Positions 45,181 to 54,581 of a stretch of DNA of 64,000 bases are shown in pieces. Under the pieces are notes generated by a model. That model had not been told where the DNA came from, did no database searches, and was given only the letters and a program-made list of their open reading frames with translations. The number at the start of each line of letters is the position of its first letter. Positions within the stretch are counted from its first letter, which is position 1. A program made the translations under genes and the position numbers. This DNA comes from CAIUPE01 sp037131735 (GTDB lineage Bacteria > Pseudomonadota > Alphaproteobacteria > Rhizobiales > Beijerinckiaceae), in the NCBI GenBank assembly GCA_037131735.1, contig JBAXQM010000011.1, positions 1-64,000 on the forward strand. Reading direction: 5' to 3'.

Positions 45181-46149
45181 ATGAATCAACATGATCCAAT
45201 TGTTGGCCGTTACGTTTACGTTCAGTGCCAAGGCAAGACATATCGCACCTATTACGAGGAGAGCGGTGAAGGTGTACCCATGGTTTGCCTCCACACGGCT
45301 GGCACCGATGGTCGCCAATACCGTCATCAGGTTTGCGATCCCGACTACTACAACAATTTCCGCATGATCGCGTTCGACATGCCCTGGCATGGCAAGTCGC
45401 TTCCTCCAAAGGACTTCTACTTGATGGAGGATGAATACAAGCTCACGACGAAATTCTATGCAGAATTCATTGTCGCGTTCTGCCATGCGCTCGAGCTGAA
45501 AAAGCCCGTCATCATGGGCCAGTCGATGGGCGGCAATATCTGTCTCGAATTGGCGTTGCGTTACGAGAACGAGTTCAGCGCCTTGATCGCGCTCGAAGCG
45601 TGCGACTATTCGCCTGGCTGGTGGATCGATGCGCTGCATCATCCGCATATTCATGGTAACGAAGTTGTGGCCACATCGACCTTTGGCCTGATGTCACCGG
45701 AAAGTCCGGATGAACATCGTTGGGAAACTTGGTGGCTTTACGCCAATGGTGGCCCCGGCATTTTCAAGGGCGATCTCTACTTCTATTCGGTCGACTCTGA
45801 TTTCCGTGAACACACTTCGAAGCTTTCGGGCCGTTTGCCGATTTATTTCATCACCGGCACCTATGACTTCGCCTGCACGCCAGAAATGACGGAGCGCACG
45901 GCGGAAAAGGTGAAGAACTCCGAATGCATCATCTTTGACGGTGGCCATTTCCCAACATCGGAAGATCCCGCCAAGTTTAAGCAGGTCGTTACGCCGGTTC
46001 TGAAAAAGATCTTGGCGCTGGATCATCCTGAATGGCGTTCGGGCTCTTCCCTGTCGAGCTCGAATAGCAATCGTCCGCAGGCTCAAATGGGTTCACATGG
46101 TAGCTCGCGCAACGCGCCGTCGAGCGGTCGCCGCGTGATTGATCTGTGA
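45181..46149 (+). CDS. Alpha/beta hydrolase with Ser-rich tail, copy 1
   Basis: A 322-residue alpha/beta hydrolase. The oxyanion motif is HTAG (38-41), the nucleophile S115 lies in MGQSMGG, the acid is probably Asp in ITGTYDF and the base His in DGGHFPTSE. The paralogue at 57494 aligns without shift through S115 and has the same start (GRYV). This copy carries an extra ~35-residue Ser/Asn/Arg-rich, probably disordered tail. C-C or ester bond hydrolysis is expected. Confidence 0.9.
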   Translation: MNQHDPIVGRYVYVQCQGKTYRTYYEESGEGVPMVCLHTAGTDGRQYRHQVCDPDYYNNFRMIAFDMPWHGKSLPPKDFYLMEDEYKLTTKFYAEFIVAFCHALELKKPVIMGQSMGGNICLELALRYENEFSALIALEACDYSPGWWIDALHHPHIHGNEVVATSTFGLMSPESPDEHRWETWWLYANGGPGIFKGDLYFYSVDSDFREHTSKLSGRLPIYFITGTYDFACTPEMTERTAEKVKNSECIIFDGGHFPTSEDPAKFKQVVTPVLKKILALDHPEWRSGSSLSSSNSNRPQAQMGSHGSSRNAPSSGRRVIDL

Positions 46150-46180
46150 CAATTATGAACTCGACCCCCGCCATCATTTC

Positions 46181-46208
46181 AGTCGTCCCCGCGAAAGCGG
46201 GTACGACT
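46181..46208. repeat. REP-like hairpin inside the operon
   Basis: AGTCGT-c-CCCGC, GAAA tetraloop, GCGGG-t-ACGACT. This compact hairpin resembles the short palindromes that are scattered between genes in many proteobacteria. It lies between the hydrolase and permease genes and could protect the upstream mRNA or weaken downstream expression. Confidence 0.7.
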
Positions 46209-46236
46209 CTTGGCGGGGCAATCAAAGTGTCACGCT

Positions 46237-47559
46237 ATGGCTGAAGTCCGCGGCGCGCAGAGCACCTATCTGCTCATTCCCATTCTCCTCTTGAGCGTCC
46301 TGCTTGGCATCGCGGTCATTCGCGGGCCTGCGATTGTTACGCTTGAAGGATTGGGAAGCGCCATCACTGTGGCCGCACCTTTGTGTCTTGCGACTTATGC
46401 GCTGATGTCCGTTGCTATTGCGGGTCGCGGCACGGTTGATCTTGCTGTTGGTCCACTTCTCGCCTTCATCAATGTTATTATCGTTTCATTGAACGAACTT
46501 GATCTTGTGACGTCGCCTCTGGGCGTGTTCGCTCTCGCTCTTGGCATTGGCATTGCCTATCAAGTTCTTTTTGCTCTCGTGATCATCATCGTGCGGGTGC
46601 AGCCGATCATCGTGGCGCTCTCGGGGTTCCTCGCGCTGTCAGGCATCAATCGCGTAATCATGCAGCGCCCTGGTGGCACCGCCCCCGAATGGATGAGCTC
46701 TTGGGGCAGAGGCGATACGATTTTCTCGCCCATCTTGCTTCTCCTCGTTATCGCCACGGGCGGCTGGCTGCTGTTCACGCTATCGCCTTTCTACAAGCAT
46801 CTCAGAATGATGGGTTATGATGAGCGCGCGGCGTTCACTTCGGGCGTGCGTGGCAACCTCGTGCGGGTTGGCGCACATATCATCTCTGGCATCTTTGTGG
46901 CACTTGCAGCGATTTGTTATACCGCGCTGATTGCCTCAGGCGATCCGACCCAAGGCACAACGATCTCGCTGACCGCCGTCACGGCTGTTGTGCTCGGCGG
47001 TATTTCACTTGCTGGGGGGCGCGGAAATGTGCTTGGCGCCTTGCTTGGTGCCATCAATCTGTTCCTCATCGGTTATGTGCTTGCCACATTCAACTTTGGC
47101 TCGGTGCAAGCCTTTGTCACACAGATGAGCTATGGCCTCATTCTCATTGCTTCCCTGTTGCTCACGCTACTTGTTCCCGTGGTCGGTCGGCACATTAGTT
47201 TTATCACACCTTTCTCTGCCTTCATGATTCTGGGCGTTGTCGTTGTTGCCATCATGCTAACGGTCGGCATCGCCATGCCTGAAGGTGCTTTGCCTGTCGC
47301 AACAACGGGTTATGATTTGCTGCCTGCCGCGTGGACATCTGATCTCGCGGACTTCGTACTCACGCCGATCCAGAAAATAATTTTGGTGGCAATTGCCGTC
47401 TTCACATTGGGCACAATCATGATGCGCGTCGTCGTGGTCGAAGCTTCCGCACGCCGCTTCGGCGTATTTGGCCATGCGTTGGTTGCCGGCATGCTGGTTC
47501 TCGGCCTTGCGGTCGTCGCTCTTTATAGCCTCCCAAGCAGCGGGGGCTTACTCAAATGA
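46237..47559 (+). CDS. Sugar-type ABC transporter permease 1, enlarged
   Basis: A 440-residue permease, about 110 residues longer than RbsC. The core has GRGTVDLAVGPLLAFINV in place of the GGIDLSVG motif and GGISLAGGRGNVLGALLGAINL. Two or three extra hydrophobic segments follow the core at the C-terminus (about residues 325-435). I chose ATG 46237; a TTG at 46210 lies in frame but has no ribosome-binding site and falls next to the hairpin. It overlaps the second permease by 4 bp. Confidence 0.88.
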   Translation: MAEVRGAQSTYLLIPILLLSVLLGIAVIRGPAIVTLEGLGSAITVAAPLCLATYALMSVAIAGRGTVDLAVGPLLAFINVIIVSLNELDLVTSPLGVFALALGIGIAYQVLFALVIIIVRVQPIIVALSGFLALSGINRVIMQRPGGTAPEWMSSWGRGDTIFSPILLLLVIATGGWLLFTLSPFYKHLRMMGYDERAAFTSGVRGNLVRVGAHIISGIFVALAAICYTALIASGDPTQGTTISLTAVTAVVLGGISLAGGRGNVLGALLGAINLFLIGYVLATFNFGSVQAFVTQMSYGLILIASLLLTLLVPVVGRHISFITPFSAFMILGVVVVAIMLTVGIAMPEGALPVATTGYDLLPAAWTSDLADFVLTPIQKIILVAIAVFTLGTIMMRVVVVEASARRFGVFGHALVAGMLVLGLAVVALYSLPSSGGLLK

Positions 47560-48938
47560 ATTTTGTGCCGCGCTCAACAGCCCTCGTCACGCTCAACCTC
47601 ATCATCACCTTTGTGATTGCGGCCATTGGCTTCGGCGTGGGCTTTGGCCAAGGTCTGCGTGCGCAAGAGGTGATCCTCTACACCATCATCTCCGCAGCTG
47701 TCCTATTCTGGATTTTGAACTATATCGCTGCGATTTTTGAAAGCCGTTTGCAGTCTGATAAGTCTGCTGACAATGCGGACGGTGCGGACCGTGCCGTCGG
47801 TGTCGGTTCGGTTTGGCGGAACAATCGCGTGTTGATCATTGCGATGGTTCTGCTGCTCGCTGTCTACCTGATCGTCACAGGCGCTTATCCACCGTTCCGC
47901 TCAATTTATAATCTAATCGGCTTTCTGGTCCTTGAAGTTATTCTCGTCTTTGCCTTCAAGGTTTCAAATGTCTTTGTCCATGGACGCAGTGCCTTTATTG
48001 GCCTGATCGTTTTGCTGGCGCTCATTGTCATCAGCGCTTTCACGATCAATGGCTTTCTATCGCCCGCGAATATCCGTGCGGTTCTGCTCTTTGCCTCCTT
48101 CTTGGGGATTGCCTGTATTGGCCAGACCATGGTGGCTTTGATGGGCGGTCTCGATCTTTCGATCCCGTTTCTGATTGGTGCAGCCAACATTCTCCTCCTC
48201 TATCTCGTGGGTCTTGGCGTTCCGGCTTGGTTTGCTTTTGTTGCCGTTATTGTTCTGGGCTGCGGTATTGGCTTCCTCAATGGCATTATGAGTTACAAAC
48301 TGCAGGGCCAAGCGCTGATATTAACATTGGGAACTGGCTTCACCGTTACGGGCTTGGTCCAGATCATCACGTCTATTGGCTCGGCATTCGCGGGCAACGT
48401 CTTCGGCAAGGTGCCGGAGTGGCTCGCTAATCTCGCCGCGATGAATGGCAAATTCTTCGGACTGGCTGTCCCGCCCACAATTCTACTTTGGATTCTTATC
48501 TCCATCATTGTCGTCATTGGACTGCGCTATTCAGCCTATGGCCGCTACGTTTACGCGCTGGGCGGCAATCGGCGTTCGGCCAAGCTCGTTGGCGTGTCCG
48601 AACTCAAATATTGGCTCTTGGCTTACATCATCAGCGGCGGCTGTGCGGCGCTGACCGGCGCTTTACTCCTCGGTTGGAGCGGTGGCGGATTCATTGGCGT
48701 TGGTGATCCCTATCTTTTCACCACGCTTGCAGCTGTTGTTATCGGCGGTACATCGCTTGCCGGTGGCTATGGTGGTTATGGATTCACCATCATTGGTGTT
48801 CTCGTGCTGCAGGTTCTCAGCTCATTTTTGATCGGCATCGGTCTCAAATATGAGTGGCAGCAATTCATTTTCGGAATTCTCATTTTGCCCATGGTGGCGC
48901 TTTACAGCCGCCAGCCATCGATCCGCGCACAGGTTTAG
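47556..48938 (+). CDS. Sugar-type ABC transporter permease 2, enlarged
   Basis: A 460-residue permease with conserved core motifs MGGLDLSIPFLIGAANI and GGTSLAGGYGGYGFTIIGVL. Unlike permease 1 the extra hydrophobic segments are N-terminal (about residues 10-125), so the two subunits carry complementary extensions. The heterodimer would work with the atypical ATPase. The stop is followed after 9 bp by the rhodopsin-like gene. Confidence 0.9.
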   Translation: MNFVPRSTALVTLNLIITFVIAAIGFGVGFGQGLRAQEVILYTIISAAVLFWILNYIAAIFESRLQSDKSADNADGADRAVGVGSVWRNNRVLIIAMVLLLAVYLIVTGAYPPFRSIYNLIGFLVLEVILVFAFKVSNVFVHGRSAFIGLIVLLALIVISAFTINGFLSPANIRAVLLFASFLGIACIGQTMVALMGGLDLSIPFLIGAANILLLYLVGLGVPAWFAFVAVIVLGCGIGFLNGIMSYKLQGQALILTLGTGFTVTGLVQIITSIGSAFAGNVFGKVPEWLANLAAMNGKFFGLAVPPTILLWILISIIVVIGLRYSAYGRYVYALGGNRRSAKLVGVSELKYWLLAYIISGGCAALTGALLLGWSGGGFIGVGDPYLFTTLAAVVIGGTSLAGGYGGYGFTIIGVLVLQVLSSFLIGIGLKYEWQQFIFGILILPMVALYSRQPSIRAQV

Positions 48939-48947
48939 GAAACTGAT

Positions 48948-49637
48948 ATGTTTACAACGCTCTTCAATACCAGCGACATCACATCAAGCGCACTGGCGAC
49001 AGCAACCATGGGCTGCTTTGCAGCTGCTGGGTTGCTCGCTCTCGGCCTTACATGGGCCGCTGAACGATGGCGCATCTCAATCGCATTATGCGCCGTGGCC
49101 ATGGCGCTTTCCGGCCTCTATTACTTGGGCGCTACCGAGGTTTGGATTGCCACTGGTAAAGCCTCGGCAGGTCCACGCTTCGCAACATGGGCCGCTGTTC
49201 ATACCTTGCTCGTTGCCGCCGCTTATTACTACGCCAATGTGACAGACCGTGTGCCTCCGGGCGTCTTTTGGCGCGCAACGGTTGCCGCCTTTCTTATGAC
49301 GCTCTCACGCTATCTGGGTGATGCGCAGATCTTCAATGCAACGCTGGGCGTTCTGCTCTCCATTGCCTTCTGGCTCTACATTCTGGGCGAGATGTATTTC
49401 GGTAAGATGAGCGATGTTGTGCGCAAGGCCACGCGGCCCGTGCAGCTTGGCTATTTCTGGATCAGACTGATCATGACGATCGGCTGGGCCATCATTCCAA
49501 TTCTGCACTTCGTCGATGTCGTGATTGGCACAGGTCATGTTGCGCCCATCGTCATTCTTTATACGGCAGCAGATGCCATTAACCTCATTACCTTGTCGCT
49601 GATCTATATCGCGGTCGCCGGCAAGGAACGTTACTAG
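48948..49637 (+). CDS. Microbial-rhodopsin-fold membrane protein lacking the retinal lysine
   Basis: A 229-residue protein with seven hydrophobic helices. Helix B-C resembles proteorhodopsin: VWIATG then PRFATW (77-81), matching bacteriorhodopsin R82-Y-A-D85-W86 with D85 replaced by T80. Helix E has FWLYILGEMYFG, like MLYILYVLFFG. Helix F has W180 and P184 in the W-x3-P spacing of W182/P186. Helix G has D209 at the D212 position, but the residue four further on, the K216 retinal-linking lysine, is L213; the only later lysine is in the C-terminal tail. So it cannot form the normal retinal Schiff base. ATG follows AGGAAACT, 9 bp after the permease gene; it is part of the transport operon. Alignments are by eye. 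Confidence 0.75.
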   Translation: MFTTLFNTSDITSSALATATMGCFAAAGLLALGLTWAAERWRISIALCAVAMALSGLYYLGATEVWIATGKASAGPRFATWAAVHTLLVAAAYYYANVTDRVPPGVFWRATVAAFLMTLSRYLGDAQIFNATLGVLLSIAFWLYILGEMYFGKMSDVVRKATRPVQLGYFWIRLIMTIGWAIIPILHFVDVVIGTGHVAPIVILYTAADAINLITLSLIYIAVAGKERY

Positions 49638-49656
49638 TTCGGGAAGGAATAGGCTC

Positions 49657-51903
49657 ATGAACGTTACCGCAGCAGACGCAATTGCCATTATCATTCTGCT
49701 AACGATCCTGATCGCAGTGGGTGTCTACCTACTGCACTGGCTCTATCGCCATTCATCAAAGGATCAGGCCTTTGTCCGTACCGGCTCGGGTGGTGAAAAA
49801 GTCGTGATGGGCGGCGGCGCCCTTGTCATTCCGATCATTCATGACATTACCTTGGTAAACATGAATGCTATCCCCATTCAGATAAAGCGGGCAGGCGAAA
49901 CCTCGCTCATTACCAAGAACAAAATGCGTATTGATGCCATAGCTGAGTTCTCGGTGCGCGTGATCCCAACGGAAGAAAATGTTTCTCTTGCGGCCCGTAC
50001 CTTTGGCGGCCAGACCGGATCGCCTGAGCGCGTGAAAGAGGTTGTCCAGAGCCGTTTTGTTGATGCCATGGCCGCGACCGCGGCAACGATGACGATGGAT
50101 GAAATTCATCAGAGCCGCAAAGGTTATATCCAAAGCGTAGCTGAACAAGTTACTGCTTCTCTTGCGTCAAACGGACTAGAGCTTGAAAACGCCTCGTTGG
50201 TCAGTCTCAATCAATCGGACATCTCTGTCTTTAATCCTGCTAATGCTTTCGATGCTGAAGGTCTCACTCAGCTCACGCAGGAAATCGAAGAGCGTCGTAA
50301 GTTGCGCAATCGCATCGAAAATGAATCGCGGATTGACATCAAACTTAAAGATTATGAAACCGAACAACGCGCGATTGAAATTGATCGTGATCTCGAATTC
50401 GCGCGGATTGATCAACAGCGCGATATTGAATCTCGTCGTGCGGCACAACTTGCCTTGATTGAAGAGGAAAAATCTTCTTCAGCGATTTCCATCAGCCAAG
50501 CGAGAATCAAGGCCGAGCAGGAGGCTGAACGCATCCGCATCGCCAAAGAAAAGCTGGTGAGTGCTGAGCGCATCAACAGCGAAACCGAAATCCGCCTTCT
50601 TTCTATTGATCGCAACAAAGACAATGAGGAGCGCTCAATCACCGCCTCAAAGCTTATTGAAACATCGCGTATTAATTCCAAGCGCGACGTTGATGCGGAG
50701 CGCATCGAAAAGGAACGCGAAATCAGAGAGTTCGAGATTAAGTCACGTGAGGCGATCTCAATTTCTGAAGCCAATGCCATGGCCGCGGTTGATAAGACCA
50801 AGCTTGAAAGCGAGAAGATCGTTGAAGCAAGTCGTATCGAAGTTGAGAAGACGATTGAAACCCTTGCCGTAGAAAAGGACAAGCACGTCCGGGTTACGGC
50901 TGAGAAGGCCAATGCCGAGAAGGAGAAGGCCGCCATCCTCAAGCGTTATGATGTAGATATCGAGCGCTTGAAAAAGGACGAGGAAATCGTTCAACAGGAG
51001 ATCACGAAGAACCAAAACATCAAACTTGCTGAGACAACTGCGTTCCGCAAGATTGAGGATGCCCATATCGCTACACATCGCGAAGTGGACGAGCTTCGCA
51101 TTGCTGCGCGTAAATTTGTCGAGAAATTCGAAATTGAACGCAATAAAGAAGTCGAGATCGTCGATAAGGAGCGCCTGATTGCGGTTGTAAATAAGTCAAT
51201 CGAAGAGGCTTATGCCAAGACTGAAGCCGCAGAAGCTCAACGGAAGCTCGCTTCAATCGAAGAGCAAGTTAACACGGCGCGCGAAGTCGAAACGGCCAAC
51301 CGCGCGAAGATCGTCGAAGTCCTTGACGCTGAGACAAAGGCTGAGCGTGAGCGGATCCGTGTCACTGTCGCTGCATCTGCGGCCAAGGATGCTGCTGAGC
51401 AGCGTGCGCTTGCTGAGATTGCTGAGGCTAATGCCGCGGCGGTGCGTTACGAGAAGGAAGCTGAGGGTGCCTTGGCGATCAATGCCGCCGAGAACACGCG
51501 TAATGATGCCTCGCGGCGCAGCGCCATTTACGAAAACCTCGTTAAGAATCTGCCGGAGATTATCCGTGAAACGGTCAAGCCGATGGAAAACATCGAGTCG
51601 ATCAAGATTCTGCAAGTCGATGGCGTGCCCGGCATTAACAGCCCGTCAGAGCGCTCTGGCGGTTCAGGCGGCGTCATTGAAGGGGGTGGCAACGATGGCA
51701 ATATGACTGACCGTGTTGTCAATTCTGCCATGAAATATCGCACACAAGTGGCGTTTGTTGACGGGCTGATGAAGGATCTTGGCCTGCCGATCAATCAACT
51801 CGGTGCTGCCGGCGGTATGCAGTTCCGTAATTTTGCGGAACCCGAAAAGCCGGCTGATGGTTCGGCACCTGCGCCGCGCAAGAAATCGAAGGATGATGAC
51901 TGA
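49657..51903 (+). CDS. Flotillin/SPFH-domain protein (YqiK-like)
   Basis: A 748-residue protein. One N-terminal membrane helix (residues about 8-30), an SPFH/band-7 domain (about 35-200, with GGGALVIPIIHDITLVNM), then about 400 residues of charged heptad coiled coil rich in Glu, Arg and Ala, and a C-terminal region with NLPEIIRETVKPMENIESIKILQVDG typical of flotillins. The tail is Gly-rich and then polar. Flotillins scaffold ordered membrane microdomains. Here it sits between the rhodopsin-like protein and a sodium symporter, so it may organise the transport proteins (inference). Confidence 0.92.
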   Translation: MNVTAADAIAIIILLTILIAVGVYLLHWLYRHSSKDQAFVRTGSGGEKVVMGGGALVIPIIHDITLVNMNAIPIQIKRAGETSLITKNKMRIDAIAEFSVRVIPTEENVSLAARTFGGQTGSPERVKEVVQSRFVDAMAATAATMTMDEIHQSRKGYIQSVAEQVTASLASNGLELENASLVSLNQSDISVFNPANAFDAEGLTQLTQEIEERRKLRNRIENESRIDIKLKDYETEQRAIEIDRDLEFARIDQQRDIESRRAAQLALIEEEKSSSAISISQARIKAEQEAERIRIAKEKLVSAERINSETEIRLLSIDRNKDNEERSITASKLIETSRINSKRDVDAERIEKEREIREFEIKSREAISISEANAMAAVDKTKLESEKIVEASRIEVEKTIETLAVEKDKHVRVTAEKANAEKEKAAILKRYDVDIERLKKDEEIVQQEITKNQNIKLAETTAFRKIEDAHIATHREVDELRIAARKFVEKFEIERNKEVEIVDKERLIAVVNKSIEEAYAKTEAAEAQRKLASIEEQVNTAREVETANRAKIVEVLDAETKAERERIRVTVAASAAKDAAEQRALAEIAEANAAAVRYEKEAEGALAINAAENTRNDASRRSAIYENLVKNLPEIIRETVKPMENIESIKILQVDGVPGINSPSERSGGSGGVIEGGGNDGNMTDRVVNSAMKYRTQVAFVDGLMKDLGLPINQLGAAGGMQFRNFAEPEKPADGSAPAPRKKSKDDD

Positions 51904-51928
51904 GATTTCCGAAAGCTGAGGCTGTCCT

Positions 51929-52363
51929 ATGACCGACCGCGAACTTAAATCCCTCGACCGACACGCCCTCGTGATGGCGTTGTGGCTTGGCTTTGCTTTC
52001 GTGGCGGTCACGATGCTGAAGCTTGGCATTGATCACACGAATTGGTGGGCTTTGAGCTTGGGCTTTGCTTCAGTGCTGGCGGGCTTCATTGCTCACGTTC
52101 TGATCAATATCGTTTTTAAAACACTCTTCACACCGAGAGAGGTGGCCTTAGGTCTCTTTGTCTTTGCAATTTGTCTCTTGTGGTTTGGGCTAGCAGTCTT
52201 CTTTTATCCGCAACATCGCTTCAGTTTGTTCTTGCCCATCGCGCTGGGCTTCGTGGCGCTAACGGCCGCAGTGATCTTTACTATGATCACTTGGCTCGGC
52301 GTTCGCGGTGCATTCGAGAGCTTTGACATTATCCGTCGCTTTGGCCCGGAGAAGAAGCGCTGA
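51929..52363 (+). CDS. Small four-helix membrane protein
   Basis: A 144-residue protein with four hydrophobic segments and a basic C-terminus (RRFGPEKKR). No family recognised. Its TGA overlaps the ATG of the symporter gene, so it may be a small accessory subunit of that transporter, comparable in placement to small subunits of some solute symporters (inference). Confidence 0.7.
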   Translation: MTDRELKSLDRHALVMALWLGFAFVAVTMLKLGIDHTNWWALSLGFASVLAGFIAHVLINIVFKTLFTPREVALGLFVFAICLLWFGLAVFFYPQHRFSLFLPIALGFVALTAAVIFTMITWLGVRGAFESFDIIRRFGPEKKR

Positions 52364-54270
52364 TGCAAGGGCTTTTGACCATCATTCTGGTTTTGCCTGC
52401 GGCTTATGCGCTTTACATGGCCGCGCAGGTGTCGCGGCATGTGACAAATGGGCCAGACCATCTCGATGCTGGCGCCTCACTTACAAACTGGACTTATATT
52501 TTTGCAGCGGCTGGGGTGCTCATAGCCGGGCTTGGTCCCTTTGATCATCTGCGTCTCGTCGCAAGCTATGGCTTTCAGGCCAATATGCTGTTCTTGTCGT
52601 TCGTGTGCATGGGGCTCGCAGGGGCACTTTTTCAAAAAAGATTATGGCTTGCCTCGCGAATCCTCGATGCAAAATCGCCCGGCGAGGTTTTTGCGCGTTA
52701 TTATGATAGTCCCTCAATTCGCATCTTCATGCTTGGTGTTGCTTTTCTTTTCGCCGTACCGCTGGCTTCGTATTTTCTCAGTCAAACGGCTGGTCTTCTG
52801 GCCTCCGCAAGTTCAGGTGCAATCAGCCGATTATCTGCGGTTTTTTATATCGGCATTTTCACCTTCATTTTCGCAGCGCTCGGTGGTTGGCGCGCAGTCG
52901 TCTATGTCACGGTAGCACTGTCAGTTCTCATGGGTCTGCTTTTCATCTTTCTGGGTGGCCTTATCATCACAGCGTTGGGTGATGTTGCGCTGTTCCATGA
53001 TGGGTTGAAAGTGGCCCAGGGTGTCTTTGCAGATGTCATTCCCGGCGTCATACAATTCTCCGGAGGATTGGGCCGTTCGCCGGCAGAGGGCGGTGTGTGG
53101 ACGGCTCTGGCGATTGGGTCTTTTGCCGTATCGGCAGTGGGTGTCGCTATCAGTCCGAACTTTTCCTTCCTGGGCCTGACAACCAAACACGGGCGTGGTT
53201 TTGCCTTCTCGCAAGTTTGGGTCGTAGCGGGCATCGGTGCCGGCATTTTCATCGGTTTGTCACCTTTCATTGCCGCTGAGTTGGAGAGCGCCAAGTCGGA
53301 TGCCTTCCAAGCGCTCTTCACAAAACTCTCTGACCTTGATGGTATGGCTGGTGCAGCGCTTATTCTGATGCTGCTCTCTAGCCTGCTGTTGGGTTTTGCC
53401 TATTTCGCGATTTCGGGCGCAAATATTTTCACGATGGAAGTGGTCAATCGCTATCTGCTGCCGAAATTGAGCAGTGAAGCGCAGCGCCTTTCATCGCGCA
53501 TTGTGCTTGCGGTCATCTTCGCCTTGATTGTCGTGATCAGCGGCTTTGTGCCTGCGCTGGGATCAAGCTTCGCACCGCTTGCCGCGGGGATTTCTGTGCA
53601 GCTTTTTATGGCCTATCTGGGCCTTTGCTGGATGCCTTGGCTCAGCCGCAGCGCCGTGCTTGTGGGCATGTGTTTTGGTGCGCTGGTTGTCTTTTTTACC
53701 GAGGTCCCGGGCCTCATTCTCTTCGATAAACTCTTTGTGCCCTTGCCTTGGGGCCGTTGGCCGCTCACGGTTCATTCGGCCGCTTGGGGGCTTTTGGTCA
53801 ACATCTTCTTCTGCTTGCTGGTTGCAATTTTTAATCGCAAGGGCGCTGAACGCTCTCACCGTGATCAGCTGCATGATATTTTTGCGCGTGACCACAAGAC
53901 CGATTTTGGCGGACGTGCGGCTCAAGGTGCCAAATGGTCATTGACGCTCATATGGGCCTTCCTCGCCATTGGCCCCGGGGCGGTTCTTGGCAACAATTTT
54001 TTCTCGAAGCCGATATTCAGCGGTAGTGATGTGAAACTTGGCATTCCCTCTCTGTGGGTTTGGGAGATCTTGTTCTGGGTCGTCGGCGTGTTTCTGGTGT
54101 GGTGGCTTGCATACCGAACCCAGCTTTCCGTCATTGATACCGAACGCTTGCGCATCGGAGAACTTGCCGAGGATCCGCGCCTTGTCACAAGTGCGCGCCA
54201 GCCGCTCTGGCTCAAGCAGTTGGTTGACCGGCTATCGAACCGCCCGGCACAAACCTCGAGGGCGCGATGA
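52363..54270 (+). CDS. Sodium:solute symporter-like transporter
   Basis: A 635-residue protein with about 13-14 hydrophobic segments. The SSS-like N-terminal half has GALFQKRLWLASRILDAKSPGEVFARYYDSPSIR, the usual loop after helix 2, and a large cytoplasmic loop near residue 500 (KGAERSHRDQLHDIFARDHK). It is a second transport system in the operon, possibly importing a breakdown product or exporting one. Substrate unknown. It overlaps the next gene by 4 bp. Confidence 0.8.
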   Translation: MQGLLTIILVLPAAYALYMAAQVSRHVTNGPDHLDAGASLTNWTYIFAAAGVLIAGLGPFDHLRLVASYGFQANMLFLSFVCMGLAGALFQKRLWLASRILDAKSPGEVFARYYDSPSIRIFMLGVAFLFAVPLASYFLSQTAGLLASASSGAISRLSAVFYIGIFTFIFAALGGWRAVVYVTVALSVLMGLLFIFLGGLIITALGDVALFHDGLKVAQGVFADVIPGVIQFSGGLGRSPAEGGVWTALAIGSFAVSAVGVAISPNFSFLGLTTKHGRGFAFSQVWVVAGIGAGIFIGLSPFIAAELESAKSDAFQALFTKLSDLDGMAGAALILMLLSSLLLGFAYFAISGANIFTMEVVNRYLLPKLSSEAQRLSSRIVLAVIFALIVVISGFVPALGSSFAPLAAGISVQLFMAYLGLCWMPWLSRSAVLVGMCFGALVVFFTEVPGLILFDKLFVPLPWGRWPLTVHSAAWGLLVNIFFCLLVAIFNRKGAERSHRDQLHDIFARDHKTDFGGRAAQGAKWSLTLIWAFLAIGPGAVLGNNFFSKPIFSGSDVKLGIPSLWVWEILFWVVGVFLVWWLAYRTQLSVIDTERLRIGELAEDPRLVTSARQPLWLKQLVDRLSNRPAQTSRAR

Positions 54271-54581
54271 GTCACGGACCCTTTCCCTATCACACGCGCC
54301 GTCTCGGCTATTTCGTATCGGTGTGCGAGCATTCCGGCATTTCAAAAGCGGCTTCGGCCATTGGCGTGGCGCAACCGGCGCTCACCCGGCAAATCAAACT
54401 GTTGGAACAGGAACTCGATATCCAGTTGTTCCGTCGCTCTGGTCGCAGTGCTGAACCCACTGACGCAGCGCGGCACCTGGTGGAACGCATTAAGCCGCAT
54501 ATGGCAGCAATTGAACAGGCACTCGCCGAAACCCGCGCGGACGCCAGTCAGCAGACTCACGCAAGAAAAGAGGCGATATGA
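54267..54581 (+). CDS. Stand-alone LysR-type DNA-binding domain
   Basis: A 104-residue protein with a complete LysR winged HTH (LGYFVSVCEHSGISKAASA, then AQPALTRQIKLLEQELD) and linker helix, but no effector-binding domain. It ends with its own stop, overlapping the next start (ATGA), so it is a genuine small gene and not cut by a visible frameshift. It may bind DNA without ligand control or interfere with full-length LysR proteins. Confidence 0.85.
   Translation: MSHGPFPYHTRRLGYFVSVCEHSGISKAASAIGVAQPALTRQIKLLEQELDIQLFRRSGRSAEPTDAARHLVERIKPHMAAIEQALAETRADASQQTHARKEAI

Noticed and set aside
48948..49637. Light-driven pump or photosensor
   Set aside because: The retinal-linking lysine and the D85-type proton acceptor are both missing, so normal photochemistry is not expected.
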